Source: Metallyticus violacea | Taxonomy: Eukaryota; Arthropoda; Insecta; Mantodea; Metallyticidae | Assembly (NCBI GenBank): GCA_030762175.1 | Contig: CM060842.1 | Location: forward strand, 48,565,001 to 48,629,000 | Length of the DNA stretch: 64,000 nucleotides | Reading direction: 5' to 3' | Shown: positions 21,481 to 33,735 of the stretch, one piece after another | Position numbering within the stretch: position 1 is the first letter of the stretch | How the letters are laid out: each line of letters starts with the position of its first letter | The notes under the pieces: generated by a model | Database searches by the model: none | Told to the model about the DNA's origin: nothing | The model's input: the letters and a program-made list of their open reading frames with translations, nothing else | Program-made: the position numbers and the translations under genes

Positions 21481-24241
21481 TCTCTGTACAAACATTTACG
21501 TTAAAAAACACACATACACATGCAAGCAAGAAGGTATAATTTTGTCAGCATGCCATATTTTCATTTCGTCACAGATACTATACAAACTTCCCAATATGCA
21601 CACCACTCAACGAACGTCTATAAACTTATACACTTACTTACCACAAAGTGAATGTATGCATTATTACAGCAAGTTTAATTTTAAGCGAATGCGTGCAGAT
21701 ATTATTATAGATAGGAGTTCGTGATTGTAAACACCCAGTTGTAAACTTAGATGTTAGGTTATGATGTAGCAAATCGCGTGCTTGTCTTTTGTTTTCACCA
21801 CCAGGGCGGCTCTGCGAACTACCTTAAATAATTCGTCGTTTATTTTTCAGTTTCCAATACGTACATGATGTTATCCTATAGTACTGTTCCACTGTATGTA
21901 TTATATTTTTCGCCATAGGGCGAATTTGTATCTCAGCTTTAGATTATCCTCAACATCTGCATCTGCTTGAGCAAATCCACATCTTTTTTTCTTCAGAGCT
22001 GCCAACCCAATTGTTGTATAATTTTATGATGTACAAACATGTTCGCAAATATTTTTTCCGAGAGCGGAGGCCAAGAGGCAGTAGTGAGCCGTAGCAAACC
22101 ACCGGGTCCTCCAGTTTCTAGGATTTACCTTAGGTTTAGGTTAATATGTGTTTGAGTTAATTACTAATTGCATTTTTTCGATTGTTGCATTGTTAGCATG
22201 GATGCATCAGTATTTTGTTTTCTGACGTCATTCAACATGACCATGGGATTGGTGCATTGGTATAAGGCATTGTCTAAGAGCGGGTAGTATATTGTATACC
22301 ATTTACCCCATTATTCAACCTGTATTTCTTAATGTTGGTATAACCGTAACGTAAGCACACCAAGCAGAATTTCCTCCTTTTCCCTTCAGTTTCAGTTGTA
22401 AAATTAGATGCACTTTTTTGAGAGGTTGGGTAGGGTACTAGCTTTTAACCAAGTCACATCATACCCTAATGTTTTTATTCACTCCCTTTTTATTCTAGAT
22501 TAGTTTAACACTTTAAGTTCTATGGCGTGCATATACGTAAGTCACCCATATACTAAAAATCTGTAAAAATAGGTTGTTTTTTTTTTCCTAAATTTCTATT
22601 GTTCAGCAATGAAAAAGGGGACAATTTTATAATAATAGATGGCTGAAAGGTTAGAGCTTAGCACATTCATATATCGCACTAATGTGATACGAAAAAGTCG
22701 AAAGCATTTACTGTACCTCTCGTTGATCAAATGGAAGTTGTAATTTCCGCAAGCTACAAACTCACTTTTTCATGGCACACGAACGTAGAGGGGGGTTATG
22801 CGACATGAGCTGACAAGCACACTAATGCGGTAACACGTGACTTGCTGTTGGTGACAGAAGCACGCCGCAATAAACCTACCTGCCTGACACACTCCTTACA
22901 ACGAAATCGTTTTTTTATTTGAATTCGTATAAATGATACCAAGCCTCTCTTGCCCAGAGAAGGAAATTCTGATTTCGCAGAAATAGAGTAATACGTTTGT
23001 GTGACGCACATCAACACAAAAGAAGACCATTGTGTCACTTTAAAGGTCAGGGGTCAATCGCAGTACTTGTATGTCACGTCTTGAATCTCTTATGAAAGTC
23101 TAACGTTGTTTGGCGAGTTGGGGGCCTAATGAGAAGGAAATGACCATGTTAGCGGTATACTAATGGCAAATTGTAACGCTGCCCTATTAGCGATTTCTTA
23201 ATAAGATTTCATGTTACTATTTCGATATGCATTATGGTATCGGGAGGGAACAATTTATAAAATAAGTGGTAATATGACTTTCTCTATCCAAAAGGCATGT
23301 AAAAGAGCCTCAAGCCTGAAAGAAAAGGCATCTGAGCATTTATCAGCCTATTCACGCACTGAATTGAATGGGATATTAAGGAGTGTCCTTAAATAAACCA
23401 AATAAATAAACAAACAACACTCTATTAAAATGTTAAACTACTTTTGTGGTCGCGAAACTAGTTAATGAAAGTTCTGAACATTTAAATACTTCATAAAATA
23501 GTTAAATGACGTAGAAATACGTTAAAACATCGAAGGCTTCAGAATGTTGCATGTTGGGCTCAAGGGCTTCCGCATACAATTGTTGCGGGAGGGACTATTG
23601 TGGTTGTATTTATGTTATCTTGCATGTTACTATCATAGTGAAGGTTTTACAGTACTGTCTATTATGGCTGCTGAAAATAAGAATAGAAAAAAACTTCAAG
23701 GTTAGAAAAGGGAAATATAATTGCTGCACTGTAGCCTATGTTCTTGTGGAAGTTGCTCATATCTGTCAGGTATTGTTTCATGTTCTTAACTTTTCTTGTC
23801 CCTTTATCAATTATTAATATATTGCTATATTATATTAGCCTATCAAGGTTATGCTTGTTGACTTTCTTTGTCCCTTTATGCTTTGGTTTATCTACTACTC
23901 TGTTTAAATTAGCCCTAGAGCTGCCCTTTTGAAGGTTGCTCGTTTGCGTTACTCCCAAGATTTTAACTTTCAATTTCATACCTACTGCTCGATGCGTTTT
24001 AATGCGTAAAAATCCTGTATGGAATTTCTACCTTGTGCCTGTTTATATTTGCGGTTATTATATTTTAGCGAAATTAACTAATGTTTCGGTAAGCTTATGG
24101 AGTATTTTCACCGGGAAGGGGAGAGGAAGAGTTAGGAGGGGATTCTTTCCCTTGAGCGCCATTGTGTGCATGCACCGTCTGAAACGTAATTTCTCGTCAC
24201 GTGCGTTTCCAGGAAAGTTTATCTCTAGTTTAATAAGACTG
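21481..24241. other. Mostly unassigned AT-rich sequence
   Basis: A GC-richer patch at 22795-23040 has an 80-codon minus-strand frame without a motif. A SINE A 3' fragment at 23284-23400 is listed separately. Other frames (21452-21724, 23551-23817, 23738-23932, 23936-24271) overlap in different frames and show nothing recognisable. Confidence 0.4.
23284..23400 (+). mobile_element. SINE family A, 3'-end fragment
   Basis: The segment CCTCAAGCCTGAAAGAAAAG, then TCTGAGCATTTATCAGCC, TTCACGCACTGAATTGAATG and GAGTGTCCTTAAATAAACC matches the last about 120 bp of family A copies. The tRNA-like head and middle are absent, consistent with a 5'-truncated insertion. Its tail is an ACCAAATAAATAAAC tract. 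Confidence 0.8.
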
Positions 24242-24252
24242 ATTGTTGTTGC

Positions 24253-24595
24253 CACCGCTTCCTTGGTATAGTGGTTAGCATTGCTGACTGCTCGCCGAGA
24301 GGACCCGGGTTTGATTCGTGTTACCTGCTTAGGATATTTTGTTAAGTCAGATATGGAATGGTGTGCACCCAAACTTGTGAAGATTAATGAGCAGCTGCCG
24401 GATGAAGAGGTGGCGATCTTCTAGAAAGCCATGTGATAGGCAACCGCAGGGTGCCGGCATGCTGATCAAATGTTCGCCCCTGCAGTACTGCCCTCCACCA
24501 GTGAAGTCGTCAGACGACGATAGAAAAATCAGAGGTCGCTGCGGCTGGCCATGACCTGATTTCGGATTGTAGTGTCAAAAGAGCAGAAGAAGGAT
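24253..24595 (+). mobile_element. SINE family E (tRNA-Asp/Glu-like head)
   Basis: The head TCCTTGGTATAGTGGTTAGC carries a textbook A box, and GACCCGGGTTTGATTC is the B box. The overall pattern is close to arthropod tRNA-Asp or tRNA-Glu. An unrelated body of about 260 bp follows. It is flanked by a perfect 11-bp target-site duplication, ATTGTTGTTGC, at 24242-24252 and 24596-24606, which fixes its ends and gives a length of 343 bp. The tail is AGAAGAAGG and not poly(A). It is the only copy of this family that I see in the window. The reading frames crossing it on both strands are not genes. Confidence 0.85.
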
Positions 24596-24606
24596 ATTGT
24601 TGTTGC

Positions 24607-25048
24607 ATTACAAAGTTATTAGTACCCATGACAATTTAAGGCATACTGAAGTAAATAAATCAAACCTGATAGTAATTAATGTTTACAATCACCATTATAC
24701 TAGAAGGCAAACTACAGAACCTACTATTTGTATTTGTTAAAAATGCAAAATAGGTTTACTATATCAGTATGTATAACAAGTTATCTATGTTTATTAGAGA
24801 AAATAATATTTTAATACTTATTGGAAAAAAATATAAAGAATTTTATATTGTAGAAGAAAAAAATTATGTCTAATTATCGTGCTCAATTTATTGATCTTTT
24901 AATAATAATTCCCTGTTTTATAAGACGAAGCTTATTGCATCAATTGTTTAATTGACAATAAATAGAGGGTATGAGATTGCCCATACATTCAAGAATGTAA
25001 TAAGTGAATTTATCTGGAAAGTTCAGACTGTCGTGGGATATTTATTAG
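24607..25048. other. AT-rich sequence, nothing recognised
   Basis: No frame or repeat supported. Confidence 0.5.
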
Positions 25049-25746
25049 GACTATTTCACGAATAAATTAAGAATTTAAATATAACTCCCTTAAACTTGGC
25101 TTAAAATATTTATATTATAACACTTGGCCTTTGCAAGCCATCTTGCAACAGACGAATGTCGATTGTCGGTAATGGGAATAGAGAAGAGTCATTGGTTTAG
25201 GACTATTTCATGATTAGAACAAAAATAAAAATAATAGATATTTGAAATTCGCGCATAGAATATTAACAATTGTATAAAATGTTTATACTCATGAATATAC
25301 TTCCCTATTCAGAAACCGTGAGACTGAAATAGATGAAAATCGACTATTTCAGTCGCTACCATTCAATTTATTGTTAATACCAACCGAGGAAAACCAAACA
25401 CACAGATAACATTTTACCATTTTGAACAACGTGCTTATTAAAGTTTATGGTTGCTTAGACATACAATTTACAAAATTGTTTCAACTGTTTGATTGAATAC
25501 GCAAAAACAATTGCTTGAATGAATAAACATTAAGTTAGTTAAATGTACAATTTGCGTGTTCAAGAATTATATAGTGGGGGTATAAAATAGCTACTCTGAC
25601 CACATGAAAATACGCTTCGCGTGATAAAAGGGATTTGATAAATCTTTACAGTAATTGCAAAGCGATATAGGGGTTGTGATTGGTCAAAATTCAAACATTT
25701 ATTTCATTGATCGATTTTATGATGACGTCACATAAGTGAAATAGTC
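25049..25746. repeat. Four GACTATTTCA motifs, one in a perfect hairpin
   Basis: GACTATTTCA occurs at 25049-25058, 25201-25210 (GACTATTTCATG) and 25342-25351, and inverted at 25737-25746. The third sits in a hairpin whose 11-bp arms (GACTGAAATAG at 25322-25332, CTATTTCAGTC at 25344-25354) are perfect. The outer two are inverted relative to each other and could be ends of a roughly 700-bp MITE. The interior is not coding. Confidence 0.4.
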
Positions 25747-27338
25747 ATTATAATTTTATTGTTTATTTATGATTTTTTATTTACGCACTTTTGTATTCAG
25801 TCTTTTTTATTTACTTATATCTGCCATACTATTAGCTTTTTGGTTTCTTTAGTTCATTTATTAGCAAATCACAATTAAATATTTTCTCTATTTTTCATTG
25901 GTGTCTAGGTAATATATATATTTTTTGAACGAATAATATTTAAGATACTGAAGTTAAACTTTACCAATGACATCTTTAAAAAGCTATTTCTTGTATCATT
26001 ATAAAAATGGAACCAAAATATATTTAATTTCGATTCTATAAAATACAAATAACAAAAATAACTTGCGGTAGCTTTTCGTTGAATTGTATGTGAATTTAAG
26101 CCTTTAGAAACCAAAGAAATGTAATGACCCGTTCCAAATACTTTTACCACCATTTTACTTATCTAAAGTACGCCCAATTCCAAAAAATAGTAAAAGATTA
26201 TAAGAAGTCTTATAAATAGCACATTTGTGAAACATGGATATTAAAAAAAGAGATAGGAGAGAGCAACGTCTACGAAAGGACAAAAAGATATGACGTCATC
26301 TCCATCCGGGCTCTGTTTTTTACTTTGCCTGTGGTTGTAATTTGTCTCGCCAAGAAGAAAAGCACAGAATGCCATAATGGAAAATGGCTGCGCGAGCGTC
26401 ACCGGTAATTTGGCAGTGTACACAAGAGTTGCCTTGATTGCGAGCAAGGAAACTGTGTCAGGAGACCGAATTATTGCTGGCTCGCTGTGAAAGAGCGGAG
26501 GCAAGTCACTGACTCTGTGAGGCACTGGCCAACTTTATTCTCTATCACAGGGGAATTCACGTGTGGTAATGGATCTAGCAAAGATCTGCGTGGGATTAAG
26601 TGTTTATAGCCATGAAAGTGCGGTGCTAAAAATATATTTGGTGTGTTCAATGAATAAATGATTTCATTAGATCATCCTCTGGTAGATTCACTGTAATCTA
26701 CGCCAACAGGCGTCCTTAGTCACCGGAAAGGAACTTTGATAATTTAGTCTCTTATTAATATCATTTGAGGAATAAAATATAATGTTTTAAAACTTATTTT
26801 TGCAAATGTTATTATTTAGTATAAGCTGACAGTTAAACAGTCTACTAAGTGTCTTCGGTTCGAATACGTTCTCTGTATATTCTACCTTCATTTTAAGAGA
26901 AACTAGTCGTATTTAACATGCATTTAATTAAAAAGAAAGACATTAAATAGTGAATAAATAAACAGATATATTATCAAAAATTAATACTAATGTTAGTATA
27001 TGAAAGAGATTTTTGTTTTGTTGAGAAACATTACGAATAGAATTAGATTATTAAATACACCTTGTTGATATACTAATTAATTAAATCTATTTTATGTTCA
27101 CAGTCCGCATGTATCGACGTAAGACAGTTTAGGAGTGCACAAATCAACTAGATACGAGGGTTTGATAAGTAACATGAGTCATGTAGAGATTATGATATTA
27201 ATTCATTTAACGACAGTTTTAATATAAGCATTTTGAGTGCAGAAAAATGAGTAAGATTGGAATTTTTGGTGCAATTCAATTCTTTTTTTGAAAGGGAAAC
27301 TAGCAATGGAAATTCATGAGAGAATTTGCCTACATTGA
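25747..27338. other. Unassigned, with one GC-richer patch
   Basis: The patch at 26280-26560 (with a TGACGTCA-type site near 26291) carries a 94-codon minus-strand frame without a motif. No splice or domain evidence supports a gene. Confidence 0.4.
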
Positions 27339-27390
27339 GTGACGAATGCCCTTCCTATGAAACCGTCCGACTTTGAGTTCAAGCGGGAGA

Positions 27391-27456
27391 AAAAAAAAAA
27401 AAAAAAAAAAAAACAAAGCAAAAAACAAAAAACAAAAAAACAAAAAAAAAAAAAAC
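27391..27456. repeat. A-rich low-complexity tract
   Basis: Long A runs broken by single C or G residues inside the mariner relic. The lysine-rich frame across it is an artefact. Confidence 0.9.
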
Positions 27457-28111
27457 ATCGAAGATGCACCACGTCCTGGAGCTCAAAAATCAGCTCTGAG
27501 GCCAGAAATCACCGAAAAAGTCCTTTATATTATTTTGGCTGACTGATGTGTTAGCAGGGACAACGGTCATATTAAACGATAAGGTTTAATTTATGTTGCA
27601 TAATAAATTACAAGCAAAGACACTTTGGCGCGTCTGCTCATGCAAGAGCTAAAGGCAAATCGCATGCGAATATCATCCGACTGTTTAGAAATGTTTAAGA
27701 ATAATCCAATCAGTTTTTATGGAGTTTTGTGACTATGGACGAAAAGTGCTTTCATTGTATATATCGGAAACAAGTCTAAGCAATGGACCACGTGAGGCGA
27801 ATCGATTCCGAAAAAGGCGAAATGCTTTGCATCCGCTGGAAAGGTGATGGTTTGAGTTTTATTTATTTATTTTTTTTTTTTGAAAAGCTATTGCTGGATA
27901 ATATTACGCATCATTTTTGGACAGACTGAAGACAGTTATCGCGGAAAATCGTCCTGGAATACTGTGTTTCACAATGACAATGATTCAAGCAGCATCATTC
28001 AGGACTAACTGATCGAACTACGATTTGAAATGCTTCCACATCCACCCTACTCACTTGATCTCACTCACTCGGATTACCGCCTATTCCCGAGGTTCAAAAT
28101 TTCTCTGGTTG

Positions 28112-28412
28112 TCGGTCGTGGTGGTGTAGTGATAACCATACTTGCCTCGTAAACCTAAGATCGCGGGTTCAAACCCGGCCAGGACCGATGGATTTTTTTC
28201 GGGCGTGAAAATCATAAGCATGGCTTCCTTCGGAAGGGAAGTAAAGCCGTAGGTCCCATGTCGTACATTTGCGGCACGGAAAAGAACCTCAACCTCTGAA
28301 AGAAGAGGCCTCTGAGCAAAATTTATTGGCCGTTTCACGCACTGAATAGAATGGGATGCTGATGACTCGGGATGTTAAAGAGCGTCCGTAAATAAATCAA
28401 ATTAAAAATAAA
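28112..28412 (+). mobile_element. SINE family A, full length, inside the mariner relic
   Basis: The copy has the GTGGTGGTGTAGTGATAACC head, the B box GGGTTCAAACCCGG, the TGGCTTCCTTCGGAAGGG body and the GTTAAAGAGCGTCCGTAAAT 3' end with an AAATCAAATT tail. It is flanked by TTCTCTGGTTG (28101-28111) and TTCTCTGGCTG (28413-28423), an 11-bp target-site duplication with one mismatch. The duplication lies in mariner sequence, so the SINE is younger than that mariner. The minus-strand reading frame over it is not a gene. Confidence 0.9.
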
Positions 28413-28600
28413 TTCTCTGGCTGGACGCCAATTTAAGTCAAATAAATAGGTCATGCATAGGGCCTCAAAGAATATCTTCCAGGAGAGAAGCACGTCCCGG
28501 GAAACGTTGAAGCTAGTGCGTTGAATTTCGAGGGGACTATGGCGAAAAAATGGAGGTCGTAAATATGAACGTATTCTCTTTAATGTCAAACCAAGCTACT

Positions 28601-28967
28601 TTTCGTATGAAGGTCTGGTCTTTACATACTATCAGCTCACCTTATAAGGTTCCAAAAGCAAACACAAAGATGCTCTTCTGCCAAGAATTGTAATAATTAA
28701 TGAAACACAAACTATAACATTTAACTAAATATTCATGTCTCAACTCTTTTGAAGAAACAGTGGATCAGACTTTTTAATATTATTAATTTCTTTATTTTAT
28801 CTTCAATATATATATCTGCTTCCCATTTGTTTCACATTATTCACTCGGGCACCATTGTAATATAGGAATAAAGCTGAATAAAGCTGTATTATTACTGTAG
28901 TTCCTACTCTCCTGGAGAGGGGACATAAATATTAAGAAACTGGGTAAATATTTGGCAAAGTGTGGGA
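28601..28967. other. AT-rich sequence, nothing recognised
   Basis: No feature seen. Confidence 0.5.
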
Positions 28968-28997
28968 AATAATAATAATAATAATAATAATAATATA

Positions 28998-29046
<49 letters not shown>

Positions 29047-29048
29047 TT
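28968..29048. repeat. (AAT)n meeting (ATT)n: palindromic microsatellite
   Basis: AAT repeats with one interruption (28968-29020) switch to ATT repeats (29021-29048), making a self-complementary array of about 80 bp centred near 29021. It abuts the 3' tail of the SINE B copy to its right. Confidence 0.95.
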
Positions 29049-29049
29049 T

Positions 29050-29328
29050 GAATGATGTTTAAAGGTCCGTTTTAACTACTGAGGCACCACAGGCGGTGGA
29101 CACTGATGATAGCTGATGAAATGATAAATTGGGACAGGATTTTTTTTAAGGAAGGAAACGTTGCAGGCCTAAGTCTAGGGTACCTCCCCAGGCATTTGCC
29201 ATTTGTGGACTATGGAAAACGTGGGAAAAAACTCAGGCAAGGGGGACGTTCCTAGCGGAATTAGCACCCCAGACATCCCGCTCACGTGTCTGCGCTTTAA
29301 CGACCTCGGCCACCTGTAGCGATGACTA
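29050..29328 (-). mobile_element. SINE family B, near full length
   Basis: On the minus strand the head GGTGGCCGAGGTCGTTAAAG is an A box like those of tRNAs with long variable arms (Ser/Leu type), and GGTGCTAATTCCGC is the decayed B box. The body holds GGCAAATGCCTGGGGAGGTA and TTAGGCCTGCAACGTTTCC. The 3' end is CCGCCTGTGGTGCCTCAGTA, then GTTAAAACGG. The tail merges into the AAT/ATT microsatellite. No clean target duplication was read because of the microsatellite. Confidence 0.85.
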
Positions 29329-30802
29329 TGCTTAAGGAAAATAAGAAAAGAGATAGAAGAGCATTAGCGATTTTGTCCTGAAGTAAACCAAAAGGTCTCA
29401 AGACTAGATCCTAACACACCTACAACCTGGATGTTAAGATATAATAGGGTCTGGATGGGTAGATTCTCTTAAAATTGCAAGTAGATAAAAAATTGGAATT
29501 GTTAATGAAGATTTCGAAGACAGAAATTTCACTTAGTGCGAAGTAGGGCTGAACTGCTGCAGGCTCTGCACCTACAAGCAGTAATTGAAAACTCTATATT
29601 CCGCTTTTTAATACACTTGATTTTTTTATTAAGTTGCATGAACTTGGTTGAATTTATATGTTAAAATGCATGTAAATTTTAAATTAAAACAAACACAATA
29701 CTTTACAGAAGTTTTATTAAAAGGGTGGGGGAAAACTATTTGAGACGATTCACGCTGACAGCACAATCTTTTAAGTATAAAATTACGTCAAACTATTACC
29801 AATTAAATACAAATGATAAATTCAGTCTATTTCTTATTACCTAAAGGTTAGTGTTCACAATGTGAATACGTAAGACAAGCAGACACGCCTTTACTGCTTG
29901 ATTTCACATTCTGAAGATGCAATGAATTACTTTTTAGTAAGCTGGCAACAGTGAAAGTTGTGCTGACAATGATTACTGCCGGTATATATCTTCAAATTAC
30001 GTCGTTTGTTCTTGATCTAATTTGTTACTTTTGCTATCGTGTCAAGGAAAGTAACTTCGCTGTTATCTGGCTGACGGCAGGGTTAATGCAAGCAGACCTA
30101 ATGCGTTTTTCATGAGGTTTGCACAGCGACACGCAGATGTGGTAGTCGCTGCATAAGATTTTCTCTCTTCACAAACTCAAGGCAGCAATATTTTCTCATT
30201 AGCATTTCATATATTGCGCTGCTACAGGAGTGAGATTGGAGGAAAAACTCTTACACAGATTTCATCATCGTTTCTCAAGCGTTATGCCTGATGTTTACTG
30301 AGAGTTATTGAGGTAACAGCATGTCATTATTTCGATTTCTACAACGCACTAAAATTCACGCATGGTTCGAATCATCAACTCTTGCGGTTTTTTTCAGCCT
30401 ACTTACACAAGTCCGGTATTGCGTCAGCGCGGAGGTTGCTAACCAGTGTTTATATAAACGTGTTTAGACATTCATTTTGAACAGATTACTCTACTTTCAC
30501 ACATATTTATTGAACGGGCTGGTTCCATTTATTGAAATGTTCTATTATTGTTTCCAATCAGGGTAGAATGCTTAAATAATGGTTTAAATCTGAATAGTGA
30601 TGTATGATACAACTGTTAAAAGTTAGCATTTTATTTTGTGAGTAGCAAATAAACTCTCTTTTACACCATATTGGGGAGCTCTTAATATTTATAATTAAAA
30701 TAGCAAATATTAATTAAATTTATTCCAGTGTTTTCGAAAGATGTTTTATTTTAAATGGGTAGTTCGCGTATTTCTCACTAGAGGGAGCACGGAAGAAACA
30801 GT
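29329..30802. other. Unassigned sequence
   Basis: No frames of note. The interval 30030-30450 is less AT-rich than its surroundings but contains no open frame, repeat or motif that I can name. Confidence 0.45.
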
Positions 30803-30843
30803 CTGTGGTGCCTCAGTAGTAAAAACGGGCGTTAAAAAAAAAA

Positions 30844-30847
<4 letters not shown>
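30803..30847 (+). mobile_element. SINE family B, 3'-end fragment
   Basis: TGTGGTGCCTCAGTAGTAAA followed by AACGGGCGTT is an exact-looking SINE B terminus with an A14 tail. The rest of the SINE is absent (5' truncation). The tail runs directly into a CA microsatellite. Confidence 0.8.

Positions 30848-30879
<32 letters not shown>
30848..30879. repeat. (CA)16 microsatellite
   Basis: Uninterrupted CA repeats starting at the poly(A) tail of the SINE B fragment. Confidence 0.95.
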
Positions 30880-30881
<2 letters not shown>

Positions 30882-33735
30882 GGGAAGCAAAGTTACTTAA
30901 ATCTCCGGTAATATTACAAGTGTCGCAGCGGCTGTAGTGATTTTTAAACGTGTTTTGGCGGGTAAATTACAAATTAAATGTTTAATATCATTGTTATGTT
31001 TTATACATTACATTAAATTGCTGTTTAAAATGTACTTTTCTAGCGCTGGGCATGCGCAACCATGAGATCATTTATTACTGATATTTTTACAGCCTGACAT
31101 GGTTCCAGGGTTGCCAAAATGGTTACTCATGCAAATGAATCTTAGAATCCAGTTTAGTATTTATTATATAATATTACTAGTATCACTATGTACTGATTGG
31201 TTTGCACTAAAGTTGCTAACCAATTTCCCTAGAGATAATAACCGCAAATACAATCATTATAAGCAACATTGTAGTGTATTATAGACTTTTTTTTCGCATA
31301 AAAATGCACCAATAATTATAGAGAATGAAACGTTGAACTGTTGGGACTAGCGCACACCACCAACTTCCTAGGGAAGCCACCCCTGATAAAAGTAATTAAA
31401 GTTCTTCAAGTAAATACGGTCGTCCGCATCATTTTTTCCTTACGAAAAGTTTTGGTTACCTAGGAATTCCGCAACTGTTCAAATTATGCAATATGCCTGT
31501 TTTGGGAGAAGAAACAATATCGCAAACTTTGAAAGATCTGATTGATTTACAGCTCTGTTCGTGTCGCAAGAAGCATTCTCAGGCTGGGCTCTTTCATGTC
31601 TTCACATCCTAATTCGTGGTAGTTAATATGAAAAATTGCACATTAAAACCGACAACGATAAATAAATATTATATGCTGAATGAATCAAAATGCAAAACAA
31701 TATCTGAAACTGTACTATATTTTTGAAAAAATAAAAATTACTGTTAATATGATTTATACTTATACAGTGCTCATAGATTTCATTTCAACTTTCCTCAAAT
31801 TTTAAAAGAAAATATGCATTAGACTTTGGCATAAAGTTCTGTAAGCTATTGTTTGTTAGAATTTTGTTTTAAACTTACGTTGCACTGTAAGGCCATTTAT
31901 TTAAATTTTATAATCGTTTTCTTTAGAAGTTTTATATATATATAAAACTAGCTACCAATGCTGCTAAACAAGGGATTTGTCATTTGGAAAGGAGTATCTT
32001 TCAAGACTGCTTGTTGAAAATTACTAAACTACAGCGATAAAATCACGAAGAACATACATATAAAAATATTGTGGTTAAAGGAAACTACCAAAGTTTAAAG
32101 GTCAATAGGTCAATGTTAAAATTTACGTACTGTGCTATAATGTATTACTTGTAATGTGCGTACTGTATTTTAATGTAAGGTGCAAACAAAGCAATAAATA
32201 TAAACATCTGTGCTAGAGCTTCTAAAATCATGTCAATATTAACTTCATTTAGTTTGATGAAAAATTAATCAACATGTGCTCTTTAACAAACCTTATTATT
32301 TTAACGTCGTTTTAAAACAAAGCCTCTCCGTTTCCAAGGTAACTGCAGGTGGCTGTCACTGTGAAGGTGTGCATATCTAGCTGAAAAATGAAACTATCGG
32401 AAACTTTTTTTTTTTTTTTTTTTTTTTTTATTTGTGGACAGTTGAAAACAGCGGTCCAGGTTGTCCAACTGGTAACTTGATGCCGCTCTAAACCCGTCCG
32501 GGGTTCGGTCACGGAGTGCGGCCGGTTTCTTGAGGGCATTTCGGATAGGAGATTTCATAGCATCTGCTCTTGCAGGCGTGATCCTGTTTACAGGTAATGG
32601 AGGCCGTTACACTGGCCAGAACAGAGGTCATATTAGGTGCAAATAAAGCGTTTAAAGCGTGCGTTTCTATGTGAATAACTGTTTTTGTTTTAGTGGAAGT
32701 AATTCTGTTAGAAGCTCGATTAAGGTCCCTTACATTAACACCTGCAGAAAGACTGAACTTCTGTCGCTGTTAGTTATTATTACATCTAGAGTATAAGTTT
32801 GATTATAATTAGAGTATTCCTGGATACAAAATTTGAATATAACTTTCTCAAGATTTACAATAGTCATACTTTGTATATATCTAAAAGGATATTTTTCAAA
32901 GTTGAAAATAATCACCATGTTATTAGGCAAAATGTTAATGCACAAATATGTAGGTTATTAGGTTACCCAAATTTTCTTGTTTTTTTGGGGGGGGGGCAAT
33001 TGAACTTGTACATGTCTGTACAATTTAGATACTCTCTAATTAATGACCAGAGAAAAATCAAAGAAAATTGGAAAGATGAATAGGGCATGTGTTGCTTGAG
33101 ACAAATGTATTACATGTGTAGGTGATATTTGCACTAAATATATTGGTAATTCTTTGATTGTTTTATCAATTATGATAATTTTTACCGAAGATTTGCAACA
33201 ATATTCTGAATAAACTCTTCACATTCATAATCACTGGGGTTCGACACATGTATATAATAGTTTTTGCCTGACTTTCAATGATCAGGTAAAAATATGCATT
33301 TGCATATGAGTACTAACCATACTTATTACCCATTCACAGCACCTCGTTTAAGTTTACTTCATCATAGGGGAAAGTTGAGTAGTTATAGCATTCGGAATCT
33401 TATAAAATATATTAATACTTTATTAATCTTATATTAATAAATATATTAATACTTTAAAGCTGTTTTAACATATTATACACAATTAGGAATTGAAATAATG
33501 ACGTGAGGAAAAAGGTTTTCGCCACCCTATATTTAAAATATTTAATACTAGTAATTGCAAGTCTATAACAAAATTAAAAACAGTTTAAATATTTTGATGT
33601 AAGACTTCATGATCATAAAGTTTATTTATAGCAAGTAGAGGTGGAAGTTTTAAAAATGTGTCTTTTCGCTTCTGCTTAAAATGTTACAAGAAGCAAGTGT
33701 TTTCTTTGAAGTGTTGTGTAATCATTAGAAATATA
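30880..33735. other. Mostly unassigned; T25 tract and a possible tRNA-like fragment
   Basis: A T25 run lies at 32405-32429. After it, 32440-32530 contains GGGGTTCGGTCAC, resembling a B box, with no good A box; it may be a decayed SINE but is too weak to assign. A G10 run is at 32987-32996. Short frames (31099-31284, 32799-33083) have no motif. Confidence 0.35.

Larger units (their letters stand above)
27339..28600 (+). pseudogene. Mariner-type transposase relic split by a SINE
   Basis: The fragment EDAPRPGAQKS (about 27458-27490) is the linker after the N-terminal DNA-binding domain. FVTMDEKCFHC (about 27725-27757) carries the first catalytic Asp in a T-DEK context. PHPPYSLDLTHSDYRLFPRF (about 28037-28096) holds the motif with the third catalytic Asp. 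A SINE A copy (28112-28412) then interrupts the gene, and the C-terminal part resumes at about 28413 (SLAGRQFKSNK-like). An A-rich expansion (27391-27456) replaces N-terminal coding sequence. Multiple frameshifts and stops. It is a different, more decayed mariner lineage than 12035-13280. Confidence 0.75.

Noticed and set aside
26241..26525. 94-codon minus-strand gene
   Set aside because: GC-richer and open, but without motif, splice sites or conservation that I can see.
32440..32530. tRNA-derived SINE
   Set aside because: A B-box-like GGGGTTCGGTCAC is present, but there is no convincing A box or body shared with another copy.
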